From Laguncularia racemosa (lineage: Eukaryota > Streptophyta > Magnoliopsida > Myrtales > Combretaceae): 64,000 nt of DNA. Made by a program: the position numbers and the translations under genes. Below the pieces are notes generated by a model. The model was not told where the DNA came from and did no database searches. It saw only the letters and a program-made list of their open reading frames with translations. The DNA is taken from contig JBBMOL010000135.1 in NCBI GenBank assembly GCA_037954665.1, positions 1,555,001-1,619,000 on the forward strand. Direction: 5' to 3'. This document shows, piece after piece, positions 23,594 through 35,176 of this stretch; the stretch's first letter is position 1, and each line of letters begins with the position of its first letter.

Positions 23594-24750
23594 ATGAGTA
23601 ATGGAGGAGATAATGTAGATTTTGATATGAAGTTGTTTATGAAGGCTGTCCAAGATCAATTTAAACTTTTGAATAGATGGTTAGATGATCTTGAATCTCC
23701 TTCTAAGCCTAAATCTTTCCAAAGGAGTATGGATGAGGAAGGGGAAGATGAGAAGTTTGATGTTGATGTGGCAATTCTAGGAGAGGTAAAAGGGTTGTTC
23801 GGAAGTAAGATAGTAATTTGGAAAGCATTAAGATGAAAATCCCTAATTTTCAAGGGAAGAATGACCTTGAGTTATATTTGGAGTGGGAGAGAAGGGTAGA
23901 ACATGTGTTTGATTATCATACTTATTCTAAGGAGAAGAAGGTTAAACTAGCAGCAGTTGAGTTCACTGATTATACTAGCATTTGGTGGGATCGGCTTGTG
24001 GTTAGTAGGTAAAGAAATGGTGAGAGACTTATTCAGTCATGGGAAGAGATGAAAGTAGTAATGAGAAAAAGGCTTATACCTAGTCATTACTATAAGGACT
24101 TGTATAGGAACTTACAAGGGTTGACTTAAGGTCCCTTGAGTGTTGAGGATTATTACAAGCAGATGGAGGTAGCAATGATTTGGGCTAACATAGAAGAAGA
24201 TCGTGAGGCAACAATGGCTAGATTTGTTAATGGCCTGAATAGAGAGATAGTTGATATAGTTGAGTTGCATCATTATGTGGAGATGGAGGAATTATTACAT
24301 AAGGCTATCAAGGTGGAGAGGCAATTAAAGTCTAAGGGCACCTTTAGGTATGGCTCCGCTTTTGGCTCTTCATGGAAGTTAAACTGGAAGAATAGCAAGG
24401 ATACCTCTAAGCAAAAGGAAGATACAAAGGCTAAGGAATTAGTTGTTTATCCTAAGGGTAAAACCAAAATTAAATCCTCTTCTAGATTGTGTGATATTAA
24501 GTGTTTTAGGTGTCAAAGATTAGGGCACATTACATCTCAATATCTTAATAAGAGGGTTATGGTTGTTTTGGATAATGGTGATGTAGAAAGTGTTAATTTA
24601 ACTGAGGAAGAGATGCCACCATTGGAGGAATGTAGTGATGTTGATATAGAGGGTCCTATGAAAGGAGAGATATTGGTCACTAGGTGTGTTCTAAACATAC
24701 TACCTAAGGAAGATGTTGATGAGGAGCAGCGTGAGCACATCTTTCATACT
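23594..24750 (+). pseudogene. G3 gag, broken
   Basis: The true ATG is 23594 (MSNGGDNVDFDMKLFMKAV); the longer frame begins at TTG. After a frame change near 23815 it continues IKMKIPNFQGKNDLELYLEW, FDYHTYSKEKKVKLAAVEF, WWDRLV, stops at 24010 and 24127, then YYKQMEVAMIWANIEEDREA. This is the gypsy retrotransposon gag (capsid) domain. The nucleocapsid knuckle reads CFRCQRLGHITSQY, so the last Cys of CCHC is replaced by Tyr. Gag would package element RNA. At least two stops and one frameshift disable it. Confidence 0.9.
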
Positions 24751-25182
24751 AGTTGCCATGTGAGTGATAAGGTATGTAGCATGATTATTGATAGTGGTAG
24801 TTGCACTAATGTTACGAGTTCTTTAATGGTTGAGAAATTGCATCTACCTACACTTAAGCATTCTAGACCATATAAGCTGCAATGGTTGAATAAATGTGGT
24901 GAAGTTAAGGTGATAAAGTAAGTTTTAGTTACATTTTCCCTTGGCAACTACAAGGATGAGGTTCTTTGTGATATTGCACCAATGCATGCTGGACATCTTC
25001 TTTTGGGGCGTCCATGGCAGTTTGATAGGAAGGTCATTCATTATGGGTATAAGAATGTGTATAAATTTGTGATGAATAACCAACTCATTATGGTAACACC
25101 TCTTAAATCTTTGGAGGTATATGAGGATCAAGTTAGGATAGTTAAAGAGTGCAAATTGAGAGAAAACAAAGTGAGTACATAA
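24751..25182 (+). pseudogene. G3 aspartic protease region
   Basis: HIFHTSCHVSDKVCSMIIDS then GSCTNV gives the D-S-G active site at about 24785-24800. After a stop at 24919-24921 the frame resumes LCDIAPMHAGHLLLGRPWQF (24968-25025), the C-terminal flap region and the LLGRPW motif of gypsy retropepsins. A charged Lys/Glu-rich linker follows at 25150-25290, as in G2, before RT begins in another frame. Confidence 0.85.
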
Positions 25183-25441
25183 GAAAAAGAAAAGAGTGAT
25201 AAAAAGAGTGAGTGTGTGCAAAAGAGTGGAAAAAGAGAGAAGAAATTATGAGTGTGGAGATCAGAATAAGGAAAGAAGCAAGAAAGTGAGTGCTTTTGCT
25301 ACAAAAGGAGAGATTAAGAGAGCTATGTTGGCGAGGCAACAATTACTTGTATTTTTATACAAGGATATTTATTTTTCAACTAACGATCATAACTCCTCTT
25401 TGCCCAGTGTGGTTGTGTCTTTGCTGTAGGAATTTGGAGAT

Positions 25442-26702
25442 TTGTTTCCCAAGGACATTCCAGATAGACTACCTCCTTTAAGAGGTATTGAACATCGAAT
25501 CGACTTCATTCTAGGATCATCAATCCCTAGTAGACCGGCTTATAGAGCTAATATGGAAGAGACAAAAGAGATTCAAAGGCAGGTAGATGAGCTAGTGCAA
25601 AAGGGATTCGTGAGAGAGAGTTTTAGCCCATGTTCAGTTCCAGTGCTTTTGGTTCCTGAGAAAGATGGAACATGGTGCATGTGTGTTGATTGTCAAGCCA
25701 TCAATAAGATCACCATAAAGTACAGATATCCTATCCTTCGGTTAGATGATATGCTTGATGATTTGTATAGTTCATGTCTATTTTCTAAAATTGTTTTAAA
25801 AAGAGGCTGTCATCAAATTCGCATAAAGGAAGGTGATGAAAGGAAAATTACTTTTAAGACAAAATATGGGATATATAAGTGGTTAGTCATGCCATTTGGC
25901 TTAACCAATGCATCTAGCACCTTTATGAGTCTAATGGATCATGTTTTGCGTTCTTTCAATGGAAAATTTATTGCAGTCTACTTTGATGATATTTTGGTGT
26001 GTAGTAAAAATTTGGATGTTCATGTTAAACACTTGCATGCTGTTTTGAGTGTTTTGAGGGAAAATCAATTATATGCTAATTTGTAGAAGTGCGATTTTTG
26101 TATGGAATCCATTGTTTTTCTTAGATTTGTTATTAGCTCACATGGAATAAAGGTGGATGAAAACAAGGTAAAGACGATTAAGGATTAGCCTACACCTAAG
26201 AATGCAAGTGAGGTAAGAAGTTTTCATGGTTTAGCAAGTTTCTATAGGAGATTTGTAAAGGACTTTAGTTCTATTCCAACACCTTTAAATGAACTTGTTA
26301 AAAAGAATGTTGTGTTTAGGTGGAGGGAAGTGCATGAGAATGCTTTCAATACTTTGAAAGAAAAATTAACTAACACACCTTTATTGTGTTTGCTTAACTT
26401 TGACAAAGCTTTTAAGGTTGAATGTGATGTATTAGGGGTTAGAATAAGGGCTGTTTTGATGTAGGATTCCAAACAAATTGCCTTTTTTTAGTAAAAAGCT
26501 TAGTAGGGCAGCATTGAATTATTCTACCTATGATAAAGAGCTATATGCATTAGTAAGAAATCTTAAGACATGGCAGCACTAATTATGGCTAAGGGAATTT
26601 GTTATTCATTCTGATCATGAGAGCTTAAGGTTCTTGAAATCCTAAGGTAAGCTTAATAAAAGACATGTTAAGTGGCTGGAGTTCGTAGAAATATTTCCTT
26701 AT
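25442..26702 (+). pseudogene. G3 reverse transcriptase and RNase H
   Basis: The 214-codon frame at 25445-26086 contains PSRPAYRANMEETKEIQRQV, VRESFSPCSVPVLLVPEKDG, CVDCQAINKITIKYRYP, MPFGLTNASSTFM and the catalytic VYFDDILVCSK (about 25975-26010). So palm motifs up to YFDD are present. After TAG at 26084-26086 the thumb and RNase H parts continue (RSFHGLASFYRRFVKDF, LKEKLTNTPLLCL, YSTYDKELYALVRN, IHSDHESLRFLK) with several stops. RT copies element RNA into DNA and RNase H removes the template. Confidence 0.9.
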
Positions 26703-28115
26703 GTGATTAAATACAAGAATGGGAAGGGAAATGTTGTTGCCGATGCCTTGTCCAGAAGGTATGTATTGCTCACTTCCTTGCAAACTAAATTACTTGGTTT
26801 TGAGTTCATTAAGGATTTGTACATCAATGATGCTGATTTTTGCAAAGTATGGAATGCATGCTCTAAATATGCATATGGAGAGTATTATAGGCATGAAGGA
26901 TTTTTATTCAAGAAAGATAGACTGTGTGTGCCTATGTGTTCTTTGCTTGAATTACTGGTTAAGGAGTCCTACGGAGGAGGTTTAATGGGACACTTTGGTG
27001 TGCAAAAGACTTTAGACATATTGCATGAGAATTTTTATTGGCCTAACATGAAGCATGATGTGCAATCTATTTGTGATAAGTGTATAACTTGTAAACAAGC
27101 GAAGTTTAAAGTAAAGCCACATGGGTTTTATACACCATTGCCTGTACTTACTCAACTTTGGATTGATATTTCTATGGATTTTGTGATTGGGTTATCTAGG
27201 ACTCAAAGTGATAAGGATAGCATATTTGTTTTTGTTGATAGGTTTAGTAAGATGGCAAATTTTATTACACATTCTAAAACTAATGACGTAACACATATTG
27301 CTGATTTGTTCTTCAGGGAAATAGTACATTTGGATGGATTTCCTAGAATGATAGTAAGTGATCGAGATGTTGAGTTCCTAAGTCATTTTTGGCATACTTT
27401 ATGGAATAAATTAGGAACTAAACTCTTGTTTTTAACTGTTACACATCCCTAAACGGATGGATAAACTGAAGTAGTTAATAGGACACTCACTACCTTGTTG
27501 CATGCTATCATTTAAAAGAACTTGAAATAATGGGAAAGTTGTTTACCTCATATTGATTTTGCATACAATAGAACTATTCATTCTACTACGTCATATTCAC
27601 CTTTTTAGATTGTGTATGGCTTTAATCCTTTAACTCCTTTAGATATCTTACCTTTGCCTACTAATGAATTTGCTAATTTGGATGGAAAATAGAAGGCTGA
27701 TTTTGTTAAGGATTTACTTTCCAAAGTTCGTGCTACTATAGACAAGAAGAATGAGCATTACTCAAGGCAGGCTAATAAGGGGCGCATTAAGGTTATTTTT
27801 GAGCTTGGAGATTGGGTTTGGGTACATTTTTGCAAGGAAAGATTTCTCGAACAAAGGAAATCTAAGTTACAACCTAGAGGAGATGGGCCATTCCAAGTGT
27901 TGAAAAGGATAAATGACAATGCCTACAAGATTGACTTGCCCAACAACTATGGAGATGTAAGTGTTACTTTTAATGTGGCTGATATATCTTTGTACGATGT
28001 AGGTGATTCGAGGATAAATCCTTTTGAAGAGGGAGGGAATGATGGGAATCAACTTGCACCAACTCTTTTCAATGATCCATTAGAAGGAATTCGAAGACCA
28101 ATGACAAAGGCATAG
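26703..28115 (+). pseudogene. G3 integrase and LTR-encoded tail
   Basis: The frame from 26703 contains VVADALSRR (RNase H/integrase joint), then MGHFGVQKTLDILHENFYWP and CDKCITCKQAK (HHCC zinc finger), MDFVIGLSRTQSDKDSIFVF and VDRFSKMANFI (core), IVSDRDVEFLSHFW (second catalytic Asp). It stops at 27450. Relics then read HIDFAYNRTIHSTTSYSPF, VYGFNPLTPLD, LQPRGDGPFQVLKRINDNAY, SRINPFEEGGNDGNQ, then cross the 3' LTR edge at 28040 and end with RRPMTKA and a stop at 28113-28115. There is no chromodomain. The tail RINDNAYKIDLP...FNVADIS resembles CRM/Reina chromoviruses. Confidence 0.88.
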
Positions 28116-28744
28116 ACAAAATGTATGGAGCAAGCTTTGAATGGACTTGTTCAAGATCATCTGGACCAAGTGTTGAAGTTGAGTAATCTAAGAGATGAAG
28201 AGATCATTTTCCATTAACCAAGCATCTTTAATAATAATAATGAAGATCAAAGCTTGGAGCAACACTAGCAAATGGAATTTTTGAGCTTGAAGGCCATCAT
28301 TGCTTAGAAGATGTTAAAGGTCACTTAGGAGACAAAGAAGGCTATTGGCTTTACCTTTAAAGGCTACCAACATTGAAGATATAAGCCACTGGCCTACTTA
28401 GCTAGCTTAGGATTTTAGGCTGCTAGCTTTGAAAGCTAACTGTCATGTATTTTCTTTAGTCTTTTGTTTCCTTTATTTGTAAAGACTATAAATAGTCTTT
28501 TGGAGGTCGAATTGAGGGAGACACCATTCTTATGAAATTGAAGAATTCTTCTTTGTTCTTGATCAAGAACTCAATTTGATCTTATCAAGGCAACTTATGG
28601 TGATAAAAACTCCCGTTATAACTCTAGTTATAATCAAGATTGCGAATTAGGGTGAAGTTTCGTTATGCTTGTTTTCAAGACGATCCTAAAGTTCTCTTCC
28701 ATTCGATTGGTTTCTAGGTTCATCGCAGCCTAGGGTTTGCATCT
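28040..28744 (+). repeat. G3 3' LTR (705 bp)
   Basis: It begins TGATGGGAATCAAC directly after purine tract gaagagggaggga and ends before TSD TAATG (28745-28749). It is visibly diverged from the left LTR. Confidence 0.92.
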
Positions 28745-28749
28745 TAATG

Positions 28750-31700
28750 TTTTATGTGTACTAACCATAAAAAAGAATCTAATTTCAATTTCTCAAATGT
28801 GCCTCACTAATAATATTTCTATTGAATTCTTCCCCTCCAGTTTTCAGATGAAGGACTAAGCATAGGAGTAACACTTTTGAAGGGAGCAACTATGGGTGGC
28901 ATGTATGAGTGATCAATTACTTCAACTAACAAATCTCCCCTTGTTCTCTTCTCTAGTGTTAAGACAATAACTACCATGTGGCACAATCATCTAGGTCATC
29001 TTGCTTCTTCTATTTACAAACATGTCATCTATAAATTCCAATTACCAGTTTCTATCTCCTCCACAAGTAACCATTGTAATGCTTACAGTTGTAATAAAAG
29101 TCATAAGCTTCCATTCTTTGTATCTTTTATTATATCTACAAAACCTCTTGAAATAATTTTCTCTGATGCTTGGGCCTCTCCTGTACATTCATATGATGAC
29201 TTCAAATACTATGTCATTTTTGTTGATCACTTCACTAAATATGTCTAGTATTATCCACTTATATGTAAATCTCATGTATATAAAGTCTTCATTCGATTCA
29301 AAGCACTTGTAGAAAATTATTTCAATTACAAAATTAAAAGCTTATACTTTGATAATGGTGGGGAATATTAAGCTCTTAATTCATTTTTAGCTACAAATGG
29401 CATCACTCATTTAACCACTCCACCACATACATCTGAATACAATGGATATTCTAAAAGATGGCATTATCACATTGTAGAAACTGGTCTTTCACTACTCAAA
29501 CATGTATCCATTTCTCTAATCTACTGGAATCATGCATTTGCTACAGCTCTTTACCTCATCAATCGGCTTCCCACACCTACACTCAACATGACTTCCCCAT
29601 TTGAAAAAGCCTTTGGCACCACTTCCAACTATTCTAAACTTAAATTTTTTTTATTGTTTTTATTATCCATGGCTTCAACTTTACAATAATCACAAACTTG
29701 AAGCTTGATCCACTCCTTGTGTCTTCCTTGGCTATTCTTTCACTTAAAGTGCATATCTGTGTCTTGATACCAACACATCTTGCCTTTATATTTCTCGTCA
29801 TGTCAAATTCGTTGAATTAGTCTTTCCCTTCAAATCTACTCACACTCATCTCAGTCGTCCTGAGTCAACCACCATTTCTCATTGGTTACCACCTGCCTAC
29901 ATAATATCCATAGATTCTCCTACTACCACTACACTCAACATTTCATCAATAGAAGTTTCCTTAAATGTTGCCCCTATACAAATGACATCAACACTAGAAA
30001 ATCCCCATACCTTCAACTAATCCTTGGCCAACCAATCTACCACACTTGATCCATAACCACCAATAAGGACCAAACCTTGCCATCTTCTTCCTCCACTCCT
30101 AGCCCAAAATAAAACCAAAACTCATCACTTACTGCATCAAACCACATGGCCCCAACAAACACCCATTCTATGACCACAAGAGCTAAAAATCATATCCACA
30201 ATCCAAGAACTTAATCTTAATGCTCAACTCATCTCATTTGCTGACCTAGAACCAACAATAGTGACCTAAGCCCTAAAAGATATCAAATGGTGTCATGCAA
30301 TGTTTGAAGAGTTTGATGCACTTGTTTAGAATGGTATATGGGAGCTTGTTCCACCCAGCTAAGCTCATAATCTTGTCGGATGTAAGTGGATTTTTCGTAC
30401 TAAACGCTTATTAGATGGTTTTGTTGATAGGTACAAAGCATGTTTACTAGCTAAGGGTTTCCATCAACATCCAGGCATTGACTACCATGACACTTTCAAT
30501 CTAGTCATCAAATCGACAACTATTCGCCTCATTAACACTAATGCAATTAGTCATGGATGGTCACTACGACACCTTGACATCAGCAATGCCTTTTTACAAG
30601 GTCTTCTCACTAAAGACGTCTTGATGATACAACCTCTAGCCTTTATTGATCATGAATATTTAGATCATGTGTGCAAATTACATAAAGCCATCTATGGTTT
30701 GAAATAAGGTCCACAAGCATAGTACCATGAGTTACAATAATTTCTTCTTATTGAGGGATTGGAAAATTCACGTGTAGATACTTCCTTGTTCATATACAAA
30801 AAATACAAATAGCATGATCTACTTACTAGTATATGTAGATGACATCATCATCACAAGAAGCGACGACTCCATCATGCAACATTTTATCACTAAACTCGTA
30901 GTACGTTTTTCTCTAAAGAATCTTGATAATCTCTCTTATTTTTTAGGTGTTAAGGTTCTTCCACACAAGCATGGTCTCCTTCTCTCTTAACGTTGCTACA
31001 TCAAATCTTCTCACATGCACTCACATGATTGATGCCAAGCAAGTTCATATACCTTTGGGAACAAATCAAGCTTTGAGTCTTCACATTGGCACCACCTTCA
31101 CAAATGCTTCAGAATATTGATCCATTATTGGTAGTCTTCAATATTTAACTCTCACAAGGCTTGACATTGCATTTGCAGTAAACAAGCTCTCTTAACTCAT
31201 GCATCGTCTTACGATAGACCATTATCATGCAACTAAACGATTTTTACAATACCTTTGTGGCACATCTAATCATGGGATAGTACTTCATACCCATCACTTT
31301 CTCTCCATGCTTTCTTAGATGTCGATTGGGCTAGTTACAAAGATGACTACACATCAAATTCTACTAAAATTGTTTATCTTGGTCGCGATCCAATTTCTTG
31401 GAGTTTTAAGAAACAATGCATCATCACATGCTAGTCAACTGAAGCTGAGTATCATGCTGTTGCAACAACTATTGCCGAATTGTGCTAGATTTGTTCACTT
31501 TTTACCAAACTTAGAATACAGACTTTGCAAGCCTTGGTTATCTATTGTGACAATATTAGAGCAACCTACATACCTTTGTTCCAACCTAGTTTTTCACTAT
31601 CAAATGAAGTATGTCGCCATTGATTTTCACTTCCTTCATGAGCAAGTCCAAAGTGGGACTCTCTGAGTTGCTCATGTCTCCTCTGTTGATCAACTAGCCA

Positions 31701-31788
31701 ATGTGCTTACAAAGCCACTCTCACGTGCTCAATTTCTTCATCTTAAGGACAAGATTGGAATCTCCACTAGGAGCAATAACTTGAGGGG
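28750..31788 (+). pseudogene. Copia pol continued: integrase, RT, RNase H (degenerate)
   Basis: After the G3 insertion the copia frame resumes: MWHNHLGHLASSIYKHV (GAG-pre-integrase finger, 28976), FSDAWASPVHSYDDFKYYVI and FVDHFTKYV (integrase core), TTPPHTSEYNGYSKRWHYHI, LINRLPTPTLNMTSPFEKAF, then RT blocks WIFRTKRLLDGFVDRYKACL, AKGFHQHPGIDYHDTF, LDISNAFLQGLL and YVDDIIITR (about 30833-30858, catalytic DD). RNase H relics include ATKRFLQYLCGT and PLSRAQFLHLKDKIGIS just before the 3' LTR. The wording is that of the Ale/Retrofit lineage. Stops occur throughout. Confidence 0.88.
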
Positions 31789-32027
31789 CCATAAAAAAGT
31801 AAACAACAACTAGGCATTGTAAATAATTGCAAATCTTGTAAATAACTTATCATTAATGTAGATCAAGCCATTTGCACAATTTTAGGAATTAGAATCATGT
31901 GTTAATAACTATCAATTAACTATTGATTCTAGGAGCAACATTGATTTCCAAGAGATTGACTCCAAGACAACTGTATATATTTACCTCTTGGATTAATAGA
32001 GTTTTGCCATTGCTCCAATATTCATCA
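31789..32027 (+). repeat. Copia 3' LTR
   Basis: It follows ttgagggg (purine tract, 31781-31788) and aligns with 20788-21029 up to ttcatca at 32027. Its first two bases are not TG, so the edge has mutated or is set a few bases wrong. Confidence 0.75.
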
Positions 32028-33617
32028 TAGATACATGGTTTTGGATGAATGCAAAAAATGGAGTATCTATTGCTAGCTATTTGATATGATTCCTAAATGA
32101 GGAGTTATTAATAATCTTTTATTACACCAATTGATAAATGTAAATTTTGTAGAATTTACAAGGAAATGCTAACTGTGCTTGAAGGAATTATCAAGATAAT
32201 GGTAATAAATGATTGCTTAATAAACAGTCACGAACATTTGTTAATCATTTTATACATTGCAGTTTCTCATCTAAGGTTGCACTAATTGTCTTATTCAAAA
32301 CAAAACAAAGCTTGATGAAATTGAGATAGAGTGAAAGATGGGTACTCATCACACAAGCTTAATCTTTCACGATTTATAGGTTAAGAGTATGTGTGATTTC
32401 ACATACTATTGCTTTTAGATTCTTTTGTAATATTAGCTATTTAGAGGTATGGTAATTATTTTATTTTATTTTCTGGGTTGGTTAAAGTACTAACAATGTA
32501 TTCATTTTCAGATTCATTTCAATTATTGATAACTTAGAATTTTCTTTTCTTGGTTGATGAAATGCCATAGTATTGGAGTAATGATCAATGGCACAAAGCA
32601 TTGACACGAATTCCTTCACGTATGCTGATGTGTATATGCAATTCCCTTTTCAAGAACATCACAAGGATATAGGAAATTATATTTGGAGGAACTTTAGATG
32701 GCCATGCATTTGGTGATGTACTGTCGGCTAAAAGTTTCGTTACTTTAATCATTTTCCTTAATTAAAAGTTGGTATTGTCATTTTACCATATATGCGATGT
32801 GAAAAAATTCAATTAACATAACTTAGTTGTACATTGTTACACAATTTAAAACTAGTTTATATATAATTTTTTTATTCCTTATGTTTATGCATAAATTGAT
32901 TCAGTAATTCTTTTATTTTTAAATTTCATTATAACACTGTATTTAAGTTTTACACAGGTATTGCATGTACATCGTCTGCTAATATATATATATGTATCAC
33001 AAATGGATCATGGATATAGTTTCCCATAAATATGCTGAACTTGCCATTTGAATTTATTTCGTAAAATCTCTATTAAATGATCAACGTACATAATAAGCAA
33101 TAAAGAGGATAATAAATAAAAATAAAATAAAATACTGATTAATTTGCTCGGTTGCTCCTTATTGCCCGATGCAATGCCAATCTAGAACTCATAATACTAA
33201 CAGTCGACTGCAAAAGTCAAATTCAGAAGGTTTTAATTACCATAAAAACATTACAAGATAAAGTTCGTATAATAAAATACCAAAGTTGAAACAATTGATG
33301 AAAAAGGGTTTTATATCTCATCCTACTTTTGAAGTCCTCATTCAACTTCAAGTTTTAAATTTTAATTTTAATTTTACTCTCCACTCCATTTCAAATGTTC
33401 AACCACTTTAGGCAGAATGAAATAAAAGAGGAAGAATATGAACAATTCAATAGTGGTCGGATAAAAGTAATTAACATGGGTGTTTGACGAGGTAACCAAA
33501 GCACACATCATCAGATAAATCTCCAATATTGTCGTGAAACCCTACTGTTATTCTGTTCCCAAATACAGGGTGTAAACACACAAGAAACATCATACAAATG
33601 ATTCAGTTTACATTTAT
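32028..33617. other. Intergenic region downstream of the ERF gene
   Basis: AT-rich. No frame, RNA gene or repeat boundary was recognised. The part nearest 33617 should hold the ERF 3' untranslated region and poly(A) signal, for which no single site stands out. Confidence 0.5.
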
Positions 33618-34229
33618 CTACTGACGCACCGACTCTGACCGACCAGCCTCGCCATATTCCGATGATGAGCTGTCGGCTAGGCGGCGTTTCGGAGCAACCC
33701 TAACGGGCTCTATTCCCTTACACCCGATCAAGTGAGGGAAATTGAGCCGCGCTTTCGAGCCGCGCATTACAAAAGCCGCGCGATCATAAGCCAGCGCCGC
33801 GTCCTCGGGAGTCTCATAAGTCCCTAGCCACCTCCTGGCGCCGTTCCTCTTGGGGTCCCTTATCTCAGCGGCGTACTTACCCCACGGCCTTTTCCTCACT
33901 CCTCTATAAATACCACTGCCATTACTTCTGCACCGCTTTGACGGCGCGTCGCTTTGACGCGCCGCCGAGGTTTCACTCACCTCCTTTGCAGCTTCAGAAC
34001 AATCAAGTTCTGGAGACGACAAGGTTGTCCACTCAAATTCCACACTAGTAGAATTCTCTTGAAAATAAGCAAAAGGCGAGTTAGAATTGGCACAGTTATC
34101 TTCCAAGTAGCAGTTATGGGAGAACAATTCAAAGCTGTAATCGTCGTTCAGCAGATATTGGCTAATGGACTCCAAAACTGCCGTATCTGAGTGCGTTATT
34201 TCGCTACCACTAGTCGCTTCTCTTTGCAT
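33618..34229 (-). CDS. AP2/ERF transcription factor, ERF group IX type, intronless
   Basis: A nuclear DNA-binding activator or repressor of ethylene, jasmonate and defence-linked genes, expected to bind GCC-box (AGCCGCC) promoters. The 203-residue protein starts at ATG 34227-34229; an upstream in-frame TTG gives a false longer start and no upstream ATG exists. Near residues 18-30 lies AVLESISQYLLNDD, a motif common in group IX ERFs. The AP2 domain (about residues 106-165) begins YRGVRKRPWGKYAAEIRDPK and continues ARRWLGTYETPEDAALAYDR, with WAAEIRD-type Ala and Asp marking ERF rather than DREB. LNFPHLIG and EPVRVAPKRR follow, the latter a likely nuclear signal. It is the one intact cellular gene here and is much richer in G+C than its surroundings. 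A closest named orthologue (ERF1/2/13-like) cannot be fixed by eye. Confidence 0.95.
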   Translation of the reverse strand: MQREATSGSEITHSDTAVLESISQYLLNDDYSFELFSHNCYLEDNCANSNSPFAYFQENSTSVEFEWTTLSSPELDCSEAAKEVSETSAARQSDAPSKRCRSNGSGIYRGVRKRPWGKYAAEIRDPKRNGARRWLGTYETPEDAALAYDRAAFVMRGSKARLNFPHLIGCKGIEPVRVAPKRRLADSSSSEYGEAGRSESVRQ

Positions 34230-34312
34230 TTTGCTAGGGGCACACAAAGCTCTATGCTCGCTTTTCTTATCTTTCTCAACGTTGATATGTAAGATATCGT
34301 TGTACCACTCAC

Positions 34313-34322
34313 GTATATATAC
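34313..34322 (-). promoter_or_regulatory. TATA box of the ERF gene
   Basis: On minus the sequence gtatatatac lies about 85 bases upstream of the ATG, at normal plant distance for a short 5' untranslated leader. An adjacent acgtgag on the downstream side contains an ACGT core. Confidence 0.6.
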
Positions 34323-34329
34323 ATATTTT

Positions 34330-34381
34330 TGTATAATGTACTGGAAAAAATTATTAATATGTGGACTGTAGCAGGTTGAAA

Positions 34382-34416
<35 letters not shown>

Positions 34417-35171
34417 TGGATAGACTATTATTGTAGAATAATACGGGACAGCGATTTTGGTGTGTATCGCATGGATACTAATTTTTATATTAGCACTGGA
34501 CCACGTGATTTCGAAATTCTACGTTTAAATAATAAAGGAGAAAATATGAACAAAAAATTCACTATTTTTCAACGTCCTTCAGCCGTGGGCCCTTTGAGCA
34601 TAGACCATGGTTTGGAAGTACATGTAATATAGAGAAAATCGTGTAAAAATTTTCTATATTAACATAAATTAATAATAGTATTTATGACTACGTATTACAT
34701 TAAACATTTTTCACATACATATCCCAATCGTCACTTTAGGTCCAAAACACTATTGATAACAATACATTCAGAGTTTGAGAGATATCTAGTTAAGAAGACA
34801 AGTGAAAGATTTTGAAAATTATCGAAGGTGAAGACATGTTTTAGCACTTTATTAGATCTATCTATCAGCATTTTAACTAACTGTTTTTGTAGTATCTACA
34901 TTTCGTCCCATAATTTTCTTTGTATGTATGGCTTTGGATATATTCAGGCATTAAAAGATGGTCTAAAAAGTATATGTATACGCCAGCTAGTGATCGTTCG
35001 TTACAATGTGACTATGCTCATCCAAAGGGGTTTAGATAATGCAAATAGAAAACAGTTCTTCGTTGTTTCTATATATCACTCGGATGCCTCTTCTTTTTTA
35101 ACGCAAAAAACGATGCCAGAGAACATTATGTTAAGGGAAAACATGCATAGTTTGGTGGGCATGTCCTGACT
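34330..35171. other. ERF upstream region
   Basis: Non-coding and AT-rich, with a (TA)n tract at 34385-34414. Regulatory input to the ERF gene would lie here, but the retroelement block begins only about 0.95 kb from the start codon. The frame at 34828-35169 has no recognisable domain and is not supported. Confidence 0.5.
34385..34414. repeat. (TA)n microsatellite
   Basis: About 15 TA units, roughly 160 bases upstream of the ERF start codon. Confidence 0.92.
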
Positions 35172-35176
35172 TTAAT

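Larger units (their letters stand above)
22306..28744 (+). mobile_element. G3: Ty3/gypsy (chromovirus-type) element, TSD TAATG
   Basis: It starts tgatgggaatcaacttgc at 22306, ends ...ggtttgcatct at 28744 and is flanked by TAATG at 22301-22305 and 28745-28749. LTRs are 713 and 705 bp. The primer site tggtatcagagc is at 23021-23032 and a purine tract gaagagggaggga lies before the right LTR. The coding order is gag, protease, RT, RNase H, integrase, all on plus and closely related to G2. The LTRs differ at roughly one base in ten over the first 165 bases counted by eye, so this is clearly an older insertion than G2 or the Athila. The final LTR base is T instead of A. Confidence 0.93.
20788..32027 (+). 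mobile_element. Ale/Retrofit-like Ty1-copia element, split by a nested gypsy element
   Basis: Short LTRs of about 240 bp at 20788-21029 and 31789-32027 share the end ttgctccaatattcatca and a long common body. A primer site (tggtatccaagc, 10 of 12 matching initiator Met) follows the left LTR and a purine tract ttgagggg precedes the right one. Coding blocks run gag, protease, integrase, RT, RNase H on plus, the copia order. After removal of G3 (22306-28744 plus 5 bases) the element is about 4.8 kb, normal for this lineage. The exact LTR start and TSD are unclear (gagat and tagat differ by one base if the start is one base later). All frames carry stops. Confidence 0.85.

Noticed and set aside
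34230..34247. Longer ERF start six codons upstream
   Set aside because: The codon at 34245-34247 is TTG; the first ATG in frame is 34227-34229.
34828..35169. 113-residue frame upstream of the ERF gene
   Set aside because: No recognisable domain, AT-rich composition, and no partner evidence.
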